A stretch of 64,000 bases of DNA. Origin: Pinus tabuliformis (taxonomy: Eukaryota; Streptophyta; Pinopsida; Pinales; Pinaceae). This document shows, one piece after another, positions 11,043 to 23,204 of this stretch. Under the pieces are notes generated by a model. The model saw nothing but the letters and a program-made list of their open reading frames with translations. It ran no database searches and was not told the origin of the DNA. The position numbers were made by a program, and so were the translations under genes. Location: the NCBI GenBank assembly GCA_031772625.1, contig CM062820.1, positions 86,410,069-86,474,068 of the forward strand. The letters are read 5' to 3'. Within the stretch, counting starts at the first letter, position 1, and each line of letters begins with the position of its first letter.

Positions 11043-13163
11043 AAAGCATTTAACAAGATTACTAATATTATTAGTTATGGAGATTTATGACCACTTTACA
11101 AATTTCAAAAAGAGCATAACTATCTTTGAGATAAATTTCAAACCTTTATCCTCAATATTACTAAAAATATTATGTCGATATTTGGTAGATGTTAACTACC
11201 CATCATCCATCTATTGATTAATGATAATTAAATTAAAAATTTTAAAGTCTTACTCCAAAATAGAGATACTTATTGCCCCGAGGGGCATTCTCCAATCCAA
11301 TGTGGAAGAGATGTTGTAATATTATGTTTATGTAAATATTTTGACCTCGTCAAATGACCTTAAAAAAAATTAAAAAAAAATAATAAAATCAATAATCATA
11401 ACTATTAATTAAAAAAAATTTGTTAAGTCCAATTAAAAATAAAATAAAATAAAATATCATGGCCTAACAATAGATGATTTAAGTCGAAAATGAATGGCTT
11501 TTCCAGCACAATTTTGACAAAATCTAGCCAAAATTTTTGGAAGGTTACAACTATCAAGTTTTAGAATTTTAGGGGCTCTAGGTGTTCTTGAGGTTGTTGA
11601 ATTAATTTCCACCATTGGAAATCCAAGTTACATCTCTCAAGTTATAGAATTTTAGGTGCTCCAAGGGTTTTTAAGGGTGTTGAATCCATTTCCACCATTA
11701 AAAAAATGATTCAAACGCTCCTAGTTTTAGATATTTTGCAAAGAAAAAAAGTTGAATTTTGATGAGAAAATCGTTTTGAGTAAAATTACAGGACAAGTCC
11801 TAAAAGTATAAATATTTATTTAGATTTATGAAATTTATATAATATTAGGTATGGAAGAGATGTTGTAATGTCTTGTAATTTTCACCTTCCTAAAAGAAAT
11901 AATGACATACAAAGAATTACAAATTTGTAATTTTAATTTACCAAAATCATCTTTAGAAGATTATCTATCAGAAGCTTTCAGTAATGAATGTCTCGTCCAA
12001 CAGAAACTCTTCCCACCATTTTTTTGCACCATGAACGATCTCTACCTTCAGATGTTGTAGAGCTTCTCCAAGTAATCATTCTTCATGGAAAACCCTATTT
12101 CTCAAAGTTTGAAAATAAATATATTCATTGTCAATTCTCTCATCATGATAACTACATTAGTGATAACATTAGACAATGGGTAATATGTTGACTATTTTTT
12201 TTAGTTAAATTTTGAATTTTTCTCTTAGAATATTGTCTAAGATATTATAATTCAAGAATAAGACATTACTCAGAAAAGTTTTATTCAATTTTTTTGCGTT
12301 TAGACATTAATTTAATTTAATTGTGATCCCAATCATATAGTGCAATTTTAGCAATAAATAAAATTAGTTAAAGAATATACTAAAAGAATATTTTAAAGTG
12401 TAGAAAAGTTAAATTACTACTTTAAATTCAATTACTACACACAATTATATATGAGTATGCTTCACATTTTAAATCTTAAATTATTTTTGAATATATAAAT
12501 ACATATTTTAAAGAAAATTTTATAAAATTATTTTAAATGTAATGGAGAGAAATTTATGCACACGTATCATAATAAATTTAATAAAAACTAATAGTTAAAC
12601 TAACATAGGTCAATCCTAATTCTTAAAATACCAAGGGCCAGAGGGATCAAATCTCTTTTGAATGTAAAAGAGGTTTGCACCTCAAGAAATTTGGTCCTTT
12701 TCAATGTTTGGTAGATCCAAAGTTAGGATGGATATATGTTGGTTAATAATTAAACCATCCTAGATCAATCTCAACTGTAGATTTGTCAAGCACTAAGAAG
12801 TATTAAATCTCTCAAAGTGAAAACCTCCTTTTTGAGTGTAAAGCTTGAGGAAAGGTTTGCATCTCAAGAGATTTGATCCCTCTAGACACTTGATAGATTT
12901 AGAGTTAAGACGAGTCTAGGATGGTAGACATAATTGCACCAAGAGGCACTCTCTAGCTTAGTATGGAAGAAATGTTGTAAAGTTACTTTATGTTATGTTA
13001 TGTAAACATTTTGACTAGGTCAAATTACATAAAAATGAAATATAAATATAAAAATAAAATTAATAATTAATAATTAAACCAGATTAGATGCATCTTAACT
13101 TTGGATCTATCAAGCATTGAGAGGGATCAAATCTTGCGAGGTGCAAACCTGAAGCACCCATGG
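11039..13163. other. AT-rich intergenic region with small diverged repeats
   Basis: There is no gene. Two copies of a block of about 90 bp are visible at about 11277-11365 and 12938-13035; shared words include GGAAGA(G/A)ATGTTGTAA, a TATGTAAA stretch and TTTTGAC. A third fragment with GGAAGAGATGTTGTAATG lies near 11850. Segments near 12640-12700 and 12830-12890 resemble the 63-bp tandem unit at 13164, one of them in inverted orientation. Confidence 0.6.
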
Positions 13164-13343
13164 GATCGAATTTCTGAAGGTGCAAAGCTCTTTTTTGAGT
13201 GCAAACCTCAAAATTTTGACCCGTGGAATCAAATTTCTGAAGGTGCAAACCTCTTTTTTGAGTGCAAACCTCAACTTTTTGATCCATAGTATCAAATTTC
13301 CCAAGGTGAAAACCTCTTTCTTGAGTGCAAACCTCAACATTTT
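13164..13343. repeat. 63-bp tandem repeat, about 2.9 units
   Basis: Units start at 13164, 13227 and 13290. Each contains ATCAAATTTC, AAGGTGCAAACCTC and TTGAGTGCAAACCTCAA. Because 63 is a multiple of three, frames stay open across the array on both strands, which explains the short overlapping ORFs here; I do not regard those as genes. Confidence 0.85.
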
Positions 13344-13980
13344 AGTGACTTTTTAAGTTTTGGTATTTCTCTCAGTATATCTATGGTTAGAGTTGTCTTA
13401 AATATGGTAAATATTTTTTGGAATTGTAAGTTCTCTCTTGGAGTTTGCATAATGTGAATTCCCAAGGGGTTTTCAGGGTGCATAATACATTTATGCATTC
13501 ATAAATACATTTAAAATAATAAAAATTCATAATCTCACCAAAAATTGTACCAACAGATTTTAATGAAAAGAAAAACCTAAAAGTAAAATAGCTAAAATAC
13601 ACCATACATTAATTACTTTATATTTATATTATATTAGAAAATAATATTAGTTAAAAATGCTTTTTATTTACAATATTGTATTGTTATTTATTTCTTAAAG
13701 TTAAATGGGAACTCTATATTAAATTTGGTTAACTTCAAAATAACAATAACTATCATGTGACCGAAAAGACCACTGGCAAAAGCATAATTATTTTATTATG
13801 TATTTAGAAATAAAATTTTAATACAACAAAAAAAAAATCCTATGATTATTTACAAATCTTCTATAAATCCTAGGAATATGGTCATGTTAAACAACAATGG
13901 AGATGCCAATAAACAAAGAAACAAAGTGCTAGGTTCTAGTTTGGGTCGTTGCGAGAATACACAATTGTCACGAAACCCAT
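13344..13980. other. AT-rich intergenic sequence
   Basis: I see no supported gene or element boundary in this stretch. Confidence 0.5.
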
Positions 13981-14055
13981 GTGTGATTGATTGACAGTGG
14001 AATTGTGTGGGTAGATTGTGCTAGACACCCCATTTGAGAGTAAAAAATCGTAATG
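13981..14055 (+). repeat. Upstream-block copy C of the membrane-protein family
   Basis: This segment (GTGTGGGTAGATTGTG, AGACACCCC, AAAAATCGTAAT) matches 21640-21690, upstream of the membrane-protein gene, and the reverse complement of about 28345-28405. The similarity stops where the LINE poly(A) tract starts. Confidence 0.55.
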
Positions 14056-14111
14056 TTTTTGTTTTTGTTTGTTTTTTTTTTTTGTTTTGGTTTTTTTTTT
14101 TTTTTTTTTTT
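14056..14111 (-). repeat. Poly(A) tail of the LINE (T-tract on + strand)
   Basis: 56 bp of T broken by a few G bases, ending in 21 consecutive T at 14091-14111. It lies directly beyond the 3' UTR of the LINE, as expected for target-primed reverse transcription. Confidence 0.85.
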
Positions 14112-14677
14112 AGCAGGAAAAAACCCTCTATTTTCTATTATGATAAAAACAATACATACTTATGAAGGACATATCATCCTCATAAACCTCGTGGTATCCA
14201 CAACATGACTACATGGTGGAGAAAATACTCAACTTACATACAGCTGAAATGTTATCTAAGAATTACAACATCTGTGATACTATATACTCTCTGCCATATT
14301 TGCAATATAACATAGAATTTTACTATGAGATTCTATAAGACTAAGATGCAATTCAGATCATTTGCATGTTTTGTAAATCAAAACCTTAAAGTAGTCATTC
14401 CACATATGTTTTCTATACAAAATTAGAACCAAAATTTGTACAAAACTTTAAACAAAAAGGAACAGAGAAATTATATGAACTTATCTGCATTGAAGTTTTG
14501 TCTTTTTGTGAGTTCTTCAGTGGTCTGTCATAGCAACTTTATATTTTCTACTTCTTTCTCCTCTGATCCCATTCTCATCAAGATATATATACCTTCTTCT
14601 GCGACTAGTAAACCTTTCTTCGATAATTCATTTGTGATCTTGTTATGTTCCCTGCTAATGTGCTCGATGGACATATT

Positions 14678-17600
14678 CTAAAAGGAATTCCATATGTTTT
14701 TTATATGTCTCATCCAACCTTGTAGGGAAACTTGTTGGATGTTGTTCTTCCCATTAAGATGATCTACCATACATTTGGAATCCCCAAAAATTTGTACTTG
14801 AGGGATATCCAAAAGCTTAATAAACCATAATAGACCCCATAGAGAAACACCTTCTGCCTTCATACTAGTTCCTTCCCCATGTACCAGTGTATCTAGAACT
14901 CTTCTTCTTCTGACAGCTTTAAGCAGAACTGCACCCACATCTTCTTCTTTATGTTGCCCCATCAAAAATCCCTAACGGGTAGTTGGTGATCTGAAGTCTC
15001 CCCTTCTCTGTCTTTTTTTTCCTTGATATCTACATTCTGATCCGATACAACCCACTGTTCTATGAATTCATATATTACGTTTTCCCCCCATCTACTGGAA
15101 CCAAAAATCAGTTGGTTACGACCTTTCCAAATTTCCCAGAAAACCACCAGAGTGAGCAATCTCCTACTTTTACTCTGATTACTCCACCATTTTAAGCACT
15201 CCTCAATTGTGTTAAACTGAATGAATGGAATTTGCATCTTGTTGGTGAAGTGTTTCCAAATATTAATAGATCTATGGCAGTGTAAGAATAAGTGTTCATT
15301 GTCCTCAAAGTTTTGCCTACACAGATAGCATATCCCAGGACCATGGTGGTTCTTCTTTTGTAAGTTTTCCCATGTAAGATTCTTGTTCTGCCACATTAGC
15401 CAAAGGAAGATTACAATTTTTATTGGAATATTAATTTTCCAAAAGTTGTGAAACTAATAGAATTCTACATTTTGAATTTCCTTCATGCATATTTTGAGAT
15501 AGCAATCCGCCACTTCAATTTCTCCTGTACTCTTCTTTTTTCCAGCCCATGTAATATAATCCCCTTTGTTGTCAAAGCATATCCCTGCCTCCATTAATGT
15601 TTTAATAAGCTGAAGCCAATCCAGTTTATACTGATGAGCAAGATTCAGTTGGGAGGAGTCAAGCCAAATTGGAATGTTACCATTCCAGTCACTAATCAGC
15701 TAACTAAGGACATAAATGCCTCTTCTATCTAGGTACTATATCAATTCCACTGTCCCAGGTCGATCCTCACCAGCTCCTATAATGTAGTCTTTTCCCAACA
15801 TAATTCTGTTACCTCATCCAAAGAACCACGAGATATTTTGGAAGAGAATATTCTTGACCCTTCTAACGTTGTTCCAAATCTATGGGCCTCCTTTTTCCCA
15901 ATTTCTCCTTATCTGAACCAGAAATAAAATTCCTTATTCTTCATGTACTTAGATCGGATCAACTTCCCCATATGCCTTTGTCGTTGATGCCTCTCCATAA
16001 TGACTTTAAAATAATAGCCCATCCAAAAAGCTTTAAGTTTAGAACACCCCAATCTCCCAAAATTTTGGGTCTAGTGGTCTTATCCAGCTTCACTAAATGA
16101 TATTTGTGGTTCCTTCCTGCACTGGACCATATATAACATGCCATTACATGATTCAGAAGATTAATAATCATTTGTGGAATGTGAAACAAGTGTGCCTAGT
16201 AAATCCCCAACTGAGTAAGAATTGATTGTGTGACGATGATATGCCCTCCCATAGATAAACATCTATGTTCCCATCCCTTAATCTTCAGGTAGAATCTTTC
16301 CACTAACCACATCCAGTCTGCATTTTTGTAGCTTCCTGGTTTTAGACGATACCCCAAATATTTCAAACCCTTGTTTAGATTTTCTGCTTTTACTCCAAAA
16401 CAGTTTTGGATATATGTGATATCATCTTGATTACTTAAGCCATAGAGAATAATAGACTTCTATTCATTTTGAACAAGTCCCATGGCTATCCCAAACTTCT
16501 TTATGATTAAGGAAAGTAAAAACCATTTGATCATGTTTATCATACCCATCAATAGAATATCGTCAACAAAAAAGCTGTGAGAAACTCTGACACGAATGCT
16601 GATTTTTAATGCTTCAAATTCTCCAATGGCAACAACTTTTTTAATTTTTAGGCTTAATCCATCCATTGCCAGGATAAAAAGGAGAGGGGATGATGCACAT
16701 CCTTGTCTAAGTCCTCTACCGACAGCGAAGAATTTGGATGGGAATCCATTTATTATTACTGCATAGTGAACTATTGACACACACCCCATGATCCATTCAG
16801 CCATATTTAAGTTTATTCCAACTTTAAACATCACCATTCTTAGGTATCCCAAATCTAAGCAATCATAAGCATTTTTTAAATCTACCTTCATCACTGCAGC
16901 ATTCATCTTTTTTGACTTAATACTGTGCATACATTCCTGTGCCACAGCCACTGCATCATGAATTATTCTATTATTTAAAAAGCCATATTGCTCAGGTGAG
17001 ATGAATTTTGATAGAGAAACTTTCAATCTGTTGGCTATTATCTTAGAGATAATCTTATATGTTAGATTGCACACTGAAATTGGGTGATAATCAGCAAAAT
17101 TTTCCACCTCTGACTTCTTTGGAATAAGGGAGATATATGTGGAGTTTAGCTGAGGATGTATGAATCCTTTCATCCTAGATTCCTCAACCATCTGTAGCAG
17201 GTCCTCCTGAAATATATCTATGAAATGAGAAAAAAATTCAACTGTCCATCCATCTGGACCCGGGCTTTTATCTCCTTTCATTGATTTAATAGCTTGTGCT
17301 AGTTCTTCCTCCTTAACCTCCTTAAATAGCTCCGCATTATCCTGATCATTGAACATTTTAGGATATTCTTCAATTCCCCATAGCTGAGCATCCACATCCT
17401 CCACTTCCACTCTACTATATGTTTTTTTAAATATGAAACCACTACAGATGTAATATTTGATTGCTTGTTATAACTGTTTCCTTCTCCATCCTTTATTTTC
17501 CAAATTGTATTTTGTTTTCTTCTATGATTGGCAAAGCGGTGAAAGAACTTGGCATTTTTATCTCCTTCCTTGATCCATAATGCTCTTCTTTTCAATCTCC

Positions 17601-18649
17601 ACGTCGTCTCCCTAATTTCAAGGATTTTCTTTTTCCCTAGTTCTGGAGCATGAATTTTCTCCCTTATTATGGGAGGAAGAGAACAGATAGACATTTGGTT
17701 ATGTAGGGTCTTTAATTCCTCATCAGTAGTAGCCAAATCCCTTTTTAGTTCCTCCTTGTTTTCCCTTTCCCATTTTTTAACCTCTTCTTTAAGGAAACAC
17801 AACCTATTTATAAAGCTTTCAGAACCGGCAGTGCCCTCCTTTATGTTTCTTCTTTCCTTCCAGAGTAATCGGATAAGGGAATCAAAATTTGAATCTTCTA
17901 GCCAGATTCTATTAAACTTGAAAGGCAGACCAAACCTTGTATCAGAGCTACGCCACAGAAGAGTGATTGGGCGATGGTCTGATACGTAATTTTCAACAAT
18001 AAAAGATCTAACATCCCCCATCTTCTCTATCATGTTTTCTTGGACAAGAAACCTATCAAGTCTCTTAGCTATATATTTATTACCACTTCTTCCATTATCC
18101 CAAGTGGGAGCATTTTTGGGTGGAAAAACATCTATTAAGTTGTGAGATAGAATCATTTCTCTTAACTTCTGTACCATTCTGTCTACCACCCTAGATTGTC
18201 CCCATAGTTCTTCTATGCCTAAGGTACAATTAAGATCCCTCTCCAAAATCAGAGAGGGTGCATTAAGAATCCCCGATACCTCCAATGTATCCCAAAAACC
18301 TTCACTCTCTTTGTAAGGGGCATATACATTAAGATTATGCGATCTTCCCGAGATACCTCTCATATAACCAATCAGGAATATACCCACTGAACAAGAAAAT
18401 GCCTTCAATTTTTCCCATCTTGGGTCCCAAAAAAACAACAAGACCTCTAGATCTACTAGTGGCATTAGTTTCCATGATATACCATGATGGAAGCATCCTC
18501 CTAAAATAGTCATCTATTTGGGCTGCAGAGTGCATTGATTCTTGGATGAGAATTATACTGGATTTAGATGAAGTGAAAAGATCTCTTAGATCGAGAAATT
18601 TTGGATGGGCCCCCAAACCACTTATATTCAATGATAGAATTGAATTCAT
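14678..18649 (-). pseudogene. LINE ORF2: endonuclease / RT / zf-RVT / RNase H
   Basis: The start is at 18649. The apurinic-type endonuclease is in two frames (18649-18335, then 18513-17299). It retains Asn in LSLNISGLG, Glu in LIQES, the D-N pair in ERDLNCTLG and the catalytic SDHRP. A second frameshift near 17410 leads into the reverse transcriptase (17410-16460), with KSPGPDGW, the GRGLRQGC...SP block and the active site FFVDD. Beyond 16459 the frame is badly broken. A zinc-binding zf-RVT module (CYLCRQNFEDNEHLFLHC) is readable at 15396-14962 and an RNase H-like tail with IFGDSKCMVDHLNG at 14965-14678. Catalytic residues survive in EN and RT, so the frameshifts look like later decay rather than the first cause of loss. 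Confidence 0.85.
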
Positions 18650-18729
18650 TTGAGCCTATTGGAGGGCATGCATGCTCTAAGTGCCCTGGGAGAGATGGAA
18701 GATGAGATAGGTATATCAATGAGAGACAA

Positions 18730-20000
18730 CTAATTTTTTAAGGTAGTATGTGTTTGACGAGGACAACCTCTAAAGTGTCTGCTACCTCTGTTGTTTTTCT
18801 GCCTCATAGTAATATTTCCTGCAGATGTTGGGCTGATTACAGGAGACCCTGATCCCTTCGGCTTATGGATAGTAAGTGACTTGAGGTCAAAAGTTTTCCT
18901 TTGTAGAAGGAAATCAAGGTTGCTGTCTACAGAATTAATTGGTGAGGAAATTGGAGAAAATTGGGCAGGTGCCTTATCTTTATCTTTTGGTGAATTTGGT
19001 TGAGTAGTTGGAGAATGAAATCTACGACCTTGTGTGTAGGTAGCATATGAGGTGGATGGGATATTTGTCAGAAAATGATGCGACTGTAACGACATATGAG
19101 AAAAAACCAGAGATGAAAACATTTGGGGATGTTCTTGAAATGATGAATCAGTAGCTATATGAGAACCTGACTGCTCAGACGACAGGGATGATGATTTGAT
19201 TTGAATAGGAATAGAAGCAAATGCCTTTTTTATAAAACTGGGAGAAGGTTTAGAAAATATCTGGTTTGAGTGACTAGAATTACCTGAGCCCGAAGTATTT
19301 TTGGTATGATTGTTGACATAACCATGACGAGGAGAAAAGCACTCTGATTTTTTTTCCTTCCACATCCTTTGGTGAGGCCCTTTATGCTCCCTCGACGACC
19401 GCCATCCTCCTCTTTCTTTGGGGAAATTAGCAATTACATGACCAGTCTCGTGACATTTGAGGCATCAGAATGGAATTCCCCAGAAATCCAAACGCTGAGT
19501 GAGATTGATGTTTTCCCACTTTAGTTCAAAGTGGTCCGGAAAAGCCTCACCAAAGTATTTTTCTTTTAGGACCCAAGCAATCCTCTTATCCCTAGCTCCC
19601 AGACATTGAGGATCTACGTATATGAGTTTTCTGATGACGTTACCAATATTAGCAAAAACATCCTTCGTCCAAAATTCTAGTGGTAGACCGGGTAATTTGA
19701 CCCATATGAGTTTATTCTTTGGCGTTTGCTTCAAAGGATTGAAGCCCACATACCATGCGTACATTGCCAAAAAGCCCCAGTCCTTGACCCATGGCATTGC
19801 TGCAATTTTCCTGACGTCTTATTCACTCAGAAAATGAAAACTATACCATCCTCCCATGAGTTTCACCACCGTAGGAACATACCCCAACATGATTTTCCAC
19901 TTCTTTGCCTTATGGGACGTTGTTTTCTGCCACCTTTCCTTTCGCCACCTTTTTTCTTCTCGATATTATTTTGAGGCATAAACCTGACTTCCAACCACAA
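18730..20000 (-). pseudogene. LINE ORF1: RNA-binding protein, broken
   Basis: Fragments in order are a basic N-terminal piece (about 20000-19863), a DUF4283-like segment (19797-19465) with the hallmark IWVKLPGLPLEFWTKDVF, a zinc knuckle at about 19467-19420, and a Ser/Pro-rich C-terminal tail (19365-18730). The knuckle reads CLKCHETGHVIANF: the first Cys, second Cys and His are in place, but the final Cys of CX2CX4HX4C is Asn. The family binds LINE RNA in the ribonucleoprotein; this copy cannot be full length because of stops and frame changes. Confidence 0.75.
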
Positions 20001-20871
20001 GTCACATCCGTCCCCCAGGGTTGTTAGCCGAGGGGAGTGTGCCACCTTCCTCATCACTTTTTGGTTTACGTGGCGTTGTGACTTAGCCGCCACTGTGGCC
20101 TGGAAAAAGCTTCATGAAGTGACGTGTCAGACTCAAAGGGGTCCATCATTCTACGTGTTAAATCTATGGTGTCGTTACTAGGACAAGACCTTCCTGCCTA
20201 TCTATGAAACCGGTTTTAATCACTACGGATCCCACGTCCCAACCATCCTCGGAATCACCACCCTCGAGGATGGCCACGACACCCAGATATGTACTAGTCA
20301 GGCTAGGTACATTCCCATGAGAATATTTCTCATGCCAACTGCAAGAAATGACATGACAAGGAATAAGTACCTCCTAACCTCAAGCAGGCTCGTCAGATCC
20401 CACACGTAAACTTACTTGAACTTTTCCTTTGAACAAAATGTCAATGCCGCCGAATCAACCACCTGCTTTGGAAATCTCCTCGGTGGCTACACTGTCCTAG
20501 AACAACAAAGTTACATGTATATGGAGCAGGGACACATGTTAGGCAAAGCGTACTAGGATATTGATTGTGGACACCGTCAGCACCTGCCCGAGTCGTCTTT
20601 TAGGAACATGTTACCCTCGAAAAGTTGATTAAGCGGAATCTGGTAGGATTCCTTATCGGAAAAACCAAACGATCCCAAAACCACTGTCAATACGGTTTAA
20701 GACTCGAGTCCCTCACAAGAGAAAATACAGAAACAACCCCAGCAAGACCACCAACAGAAACCTATTCTAATGGCTACACTCTTACAAGGTTGAGAAACAG
20801 AGAAAAGGTTACTGCAAATAAGCCACCATCACTCTAGGGTTCGACTCAGTGGCCATGAAGGAAAAAGCTAA
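19975..20871 (+). pseudogene. Decayed ORF, about 297 codons, unknown family
   Basis: A single forward frame runs from 19975 to TAA at 20869-20871. It has seven internal stops (20179, 20407, 20554, 20626, 20644, 20698, 20791) and no frameshift that I can find. The translation reads like a real protein: short motifs such as SFYVLNLWCRY, FLPIYETGFNHYGSHVPTI, NFSFEQNVNAAES and GNLLGGYTVLEQQSYMYM, and a Gln/Lys-rich tail. I do not recognise the family. Its 5' end meets the LINE. It could be a decayed host gene, an accessory ORF of another element or an integrated viral fragment; I cannot choose among these by eye. Confidence 0.4.
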
Positions 20872-21639
20872 GTAATAGAGGGACATGAGAAACAGAAAGG
20901 AAATTTGCAAGCTAACATTCGGATGCTGGATAAAAAGATTGGTTTTTCATAAAACCACTTTCTAGGAATTACTGTATGACATGAATAAGCCTTTGAAAAG
21001 ACCCAATCCTAAGGGAAATTTGTTGAAACTCTAATAAAAATTATGAATCTATAGCATTCTACATGGCCAATGAAAAACTGGAAATGGTCGCCATAATTTC
21101 ACAAACCAACGGAGATAAATGATAATAACCCTAATGAATTGTTTAAAACGTAAACAGGCAACCATAACTATTCGAAAGGGAAACATATGATTGGTAATAT
21201 TTGTAAATTTACTTGTTTAAACCCGAATTTCTTTATGGCTCATAAATTCTGCAAGAAATTGACCTAAAAATCTATATATGAAAAATGCTTTTAGGTGGTG
21301 ATCGGTAACTACCCCACTACGTACGCATGCTTTCAAAAAAAGTCATTTCTATTAGTTAAATTATGCATTCAATTTAAATAATACTACCTTTTATATACAT
21401 TTATTTTTTTAAATAAAATAAATTAGTGAAAAAAATTGAGTTCATTGTACGAAGATCCATGATTAAGTTTCCAAATTGACCATATTTATAATTTATTGTA
21501 CCTCACTCACATACTGCTCAATTAAATTATTATAATAATAATAAAATGTTTAATGTTCATTATAAAATATATTGTTAAGATAATTTTTTTTAAATTATGG
21601 ATAGAAATTTCAGAAATAACGGATCGAGGGCGGCAATAT
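20872..21639. other. AT-rich intergenic sequence
   Basis: There is no supported gene. A short motif near 21290-21330 (GGTGATCGGTAACTACCCC followed by ACTACGTACGCATG) recurs at about 21785-21820, so part of the upstream block below is locally duplicated. Confidence 0.5.
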
Positions 21640-21830
21640 GTGGGCAGATCGTGGTGGACACCCTATCCAGGGTAATAAATCGTAATATTGTTATCACAGG
21701 AATTTCACCGAAATTTCTTTCGTGTGAATGCACTCAACGAATGAGTTAAACAACGTCACAGAAGGTGTCGAAAGGACTTTGACGTGGTGTCGGCAACAAC
21801 CCCACCACGTACGCATGGTATCTAGAAATT
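21640..21830 (+). repeat. Upstream block copy A, shared by family copies
   Basis: This block matches the reverse complement of about 28180-28405, including AAATCGTAATATTGTTATCAC, AATTTC(A)ACCGAAATTTCTTTC, GAGTTAAAC and ACGTGGTG. Copy A lies upstream of the intact gene and copy B at the corresponding place for the inverted pseudogene, so it was duplicated with the gene and may hold promoter elements. Confidence 0.6.
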
Positions 21831-22100
21831 GAAGGAACTCAACAAAAGAGAAAAGGGAACTGTTAAGAAGGTGAAAGGGAACTCGGAAGAGAGTGACGAA
21901 CAGAGATTTGGATATAAAGGAAACAAATCTAGCAATGAATGGTTTACTGTATTTTTTTTTTGAAATACTTTGAAAAAATTGTCACATTGACAAAAATCTC
22001 GTCGAAATAAAAATCAGATCATGTAAAAATAAAATTATTACAAGGTAATTGCCATAGTGCGCGCCAAGGAAGGATACAGAAACTCTGCTCCTCACATTGT

Positions 22101-22108
22101 TATATATT
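22101..22108 (+). promoter_or_regulatory. Candidate TATA box of the membrane-protein gene
   Basis: TATATATT lies about 90 bp before the ATG at 22194. Support is positional only. Confidence 0.35.
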
Positions 22109-22193
22109 TTCGCCGCCGTATAAGGAGTTACGCCACGCCCTACTTTGAACTTTGCATTGGCCAGAGGTGTCTCGTTTCACGATTAGTGAAATT

Positions 22194-23186
22194 ATGGGGA
22201 AATCTCTATACATTAACATCTCGCGCATGTCTGATGCAGTGAATCTGTTGAACTGGTCGTTCGGCACTGCAGGTCTGCTGCTGCTGCTTGGCCTGGAGGC
22301 ATGGATGTCAAAGACGAGAAAAACCCATTGGATTCTGGGGGACTCTCTCGTTCTCGGAGCTCTTACTCTTCAGCTGCTGGGATTTTTCTACCTCCCTATC
22401 GTGGATCCCATTTCATGCCCAGACATGTCTGGGGATTGTTCCGTGGACTATAACATACAAAATCAAAATAGCAATAACCAACTCCTGAATCTCGGGGGAA
22501 GAATCGTGATGTGCGTCTTGTTTGGAATCTTGCTATCCGACGTTGCCCGATCCCGCCACAGGAACGTTTGGAGCGACATGTTGGCCTTGTCTATCAGCGC
22601 CAGCGGCGTGCTTATTCATCTGTTTTCCGAGATATATATGATATGCATGGAGTATGTAGATTATTATTTCTATATCGACGAGAGGAAATGGGTATTGATT
22701 CACTGGATGAAGGTATTCAGGAGTCTGGCTCACAGAATTCTCTTGCTCCTATTCCGGACAGAGTACCAAAACCCTAAATTTGTGGTTCCTTGGGAAGCAG
22801 TCGAAGAGCACGCTCTGCGCTCATGGATCACGGTAAGGACTCACCAGCCTCAGTACATCATCGTCCTATCAGTCCTGAGCTCCTCCATCGGTTTCCTCGT
22901 CACAGTTTGCATTGCGGTTTCTTCCGTGGCATCTGTGAGGTACGGATACATAGTCATGAATGATGGATTTGACTCGTTGAGGGTCACGGCTCTCGCCCTG
23001 CAATGGATTTTCATCTCGTCAGGGTGGGCAATCATCTGCTGGAGATGGCTCACGGCCGTTGTCTACTATCCAAGACTTATGGGTACCAAGGGTTTAAGTC
23101 TCCGGGAATATTTTCGTGTGGAGGATTTCTGGAAAACAGCTATCCTAGAGATGCAGGAAGATTTCAAGAAATTGGATGGAGAATAA
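22194..23186 (+). CDS. Multi-pass membrane protein, N-terminal part (ends at in-frame TAA)
   Basis: No named family is recognised. From the ATG at 22194 the frame encodes 330 residues with about six hydrophobic helices: NWSFGTAGLLLLLGLEAW, the following WILGDSLVLGALTLQLLGFF, then segments at about 22490-22545, 22570-22650, 22850-22940 and 22985-23055. A Cys pair and an Asn/Gln-rich loop follow the second helix. An internal Met at 22227 (MSDAVNLL) is an alternative start; the inverted pseudogene copy keeps sequence similarity upstream of both. The TAA at 23184-23186 is followed in the same frame by the next ORF, with no frameshift between them. I read the locus as one gene of about 700 codons with a single stop, or less likely as two adjacent ORFs. 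GC content is higher than in the flanks, as expected for a coding exon. Confidence 0.75.
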   Translation: MGKSLYINISRMSDAVNLLNWSFGTAGLLLLLGLEAWMSKTRKTHWILGDSLVLGALTLQLLGFFYLPIVDPISCPDMSGDCSVDYNIQNQNSNNQLLNLGGRIVMCVLFGILLSDVARSRHRNVWSDMLALSISASGVLIHLFSEIYMICMEYVDYYFYIDERKWVLIHWMKVFRSLAHRILLLLFRTEYQNPKFVVPWEAVEEHALRSWITVRTHQPQYIIVLSVLSSSIGFLVTVCIAVSSVASVRYGYIVMNDGFDSLRVTALALQWIFISSGWAIICWRWLTAVVYYPRLMGTKGLSLREYFRVEDFWKTAILEMQEDFKKLDGE

Positions 23187-23204
23187 ATCTATAGGTTTAG
23201 CTAT

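Larger units (their letters stand above)
14056..20000 (-). mobile_element. L1-type LINE, minus strand, degraded
   Basis: Reading right to left: an ORF1 with a DUF4283-like segment and a zinc knuckle, an ORF2 with endonuclease, reverse transcriptase, zf-RVT and RNase H-like domains, a 3' UTR of about 570 bp, and a poly(A) tail seen as a T-tract. ORF order and the terminal RNase H match plant L1 elements. Several frameshifts and many stops, dense below 16459, show it is dead. The 5' end is not certain; I place it near 20000 because a plus-strand decayed ORF begins there. I found no convincing target-site duplication. Confidence 0.82.

Noticed and set aside
13084-13340. Short repetitive peptides on both strands
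   Set aside because: They are produced by the 63-bp tandem repeat, which is a multiple of three.
14020-21690. Target-site duplication of the LINE formed by AAATCGTAAT at 14040 and 21675
   Set aside because: The right-hand copy lies inside a much longer homologous block (copy A of the upstream repeat), so the match is duplication of that block and not a LINE target site.
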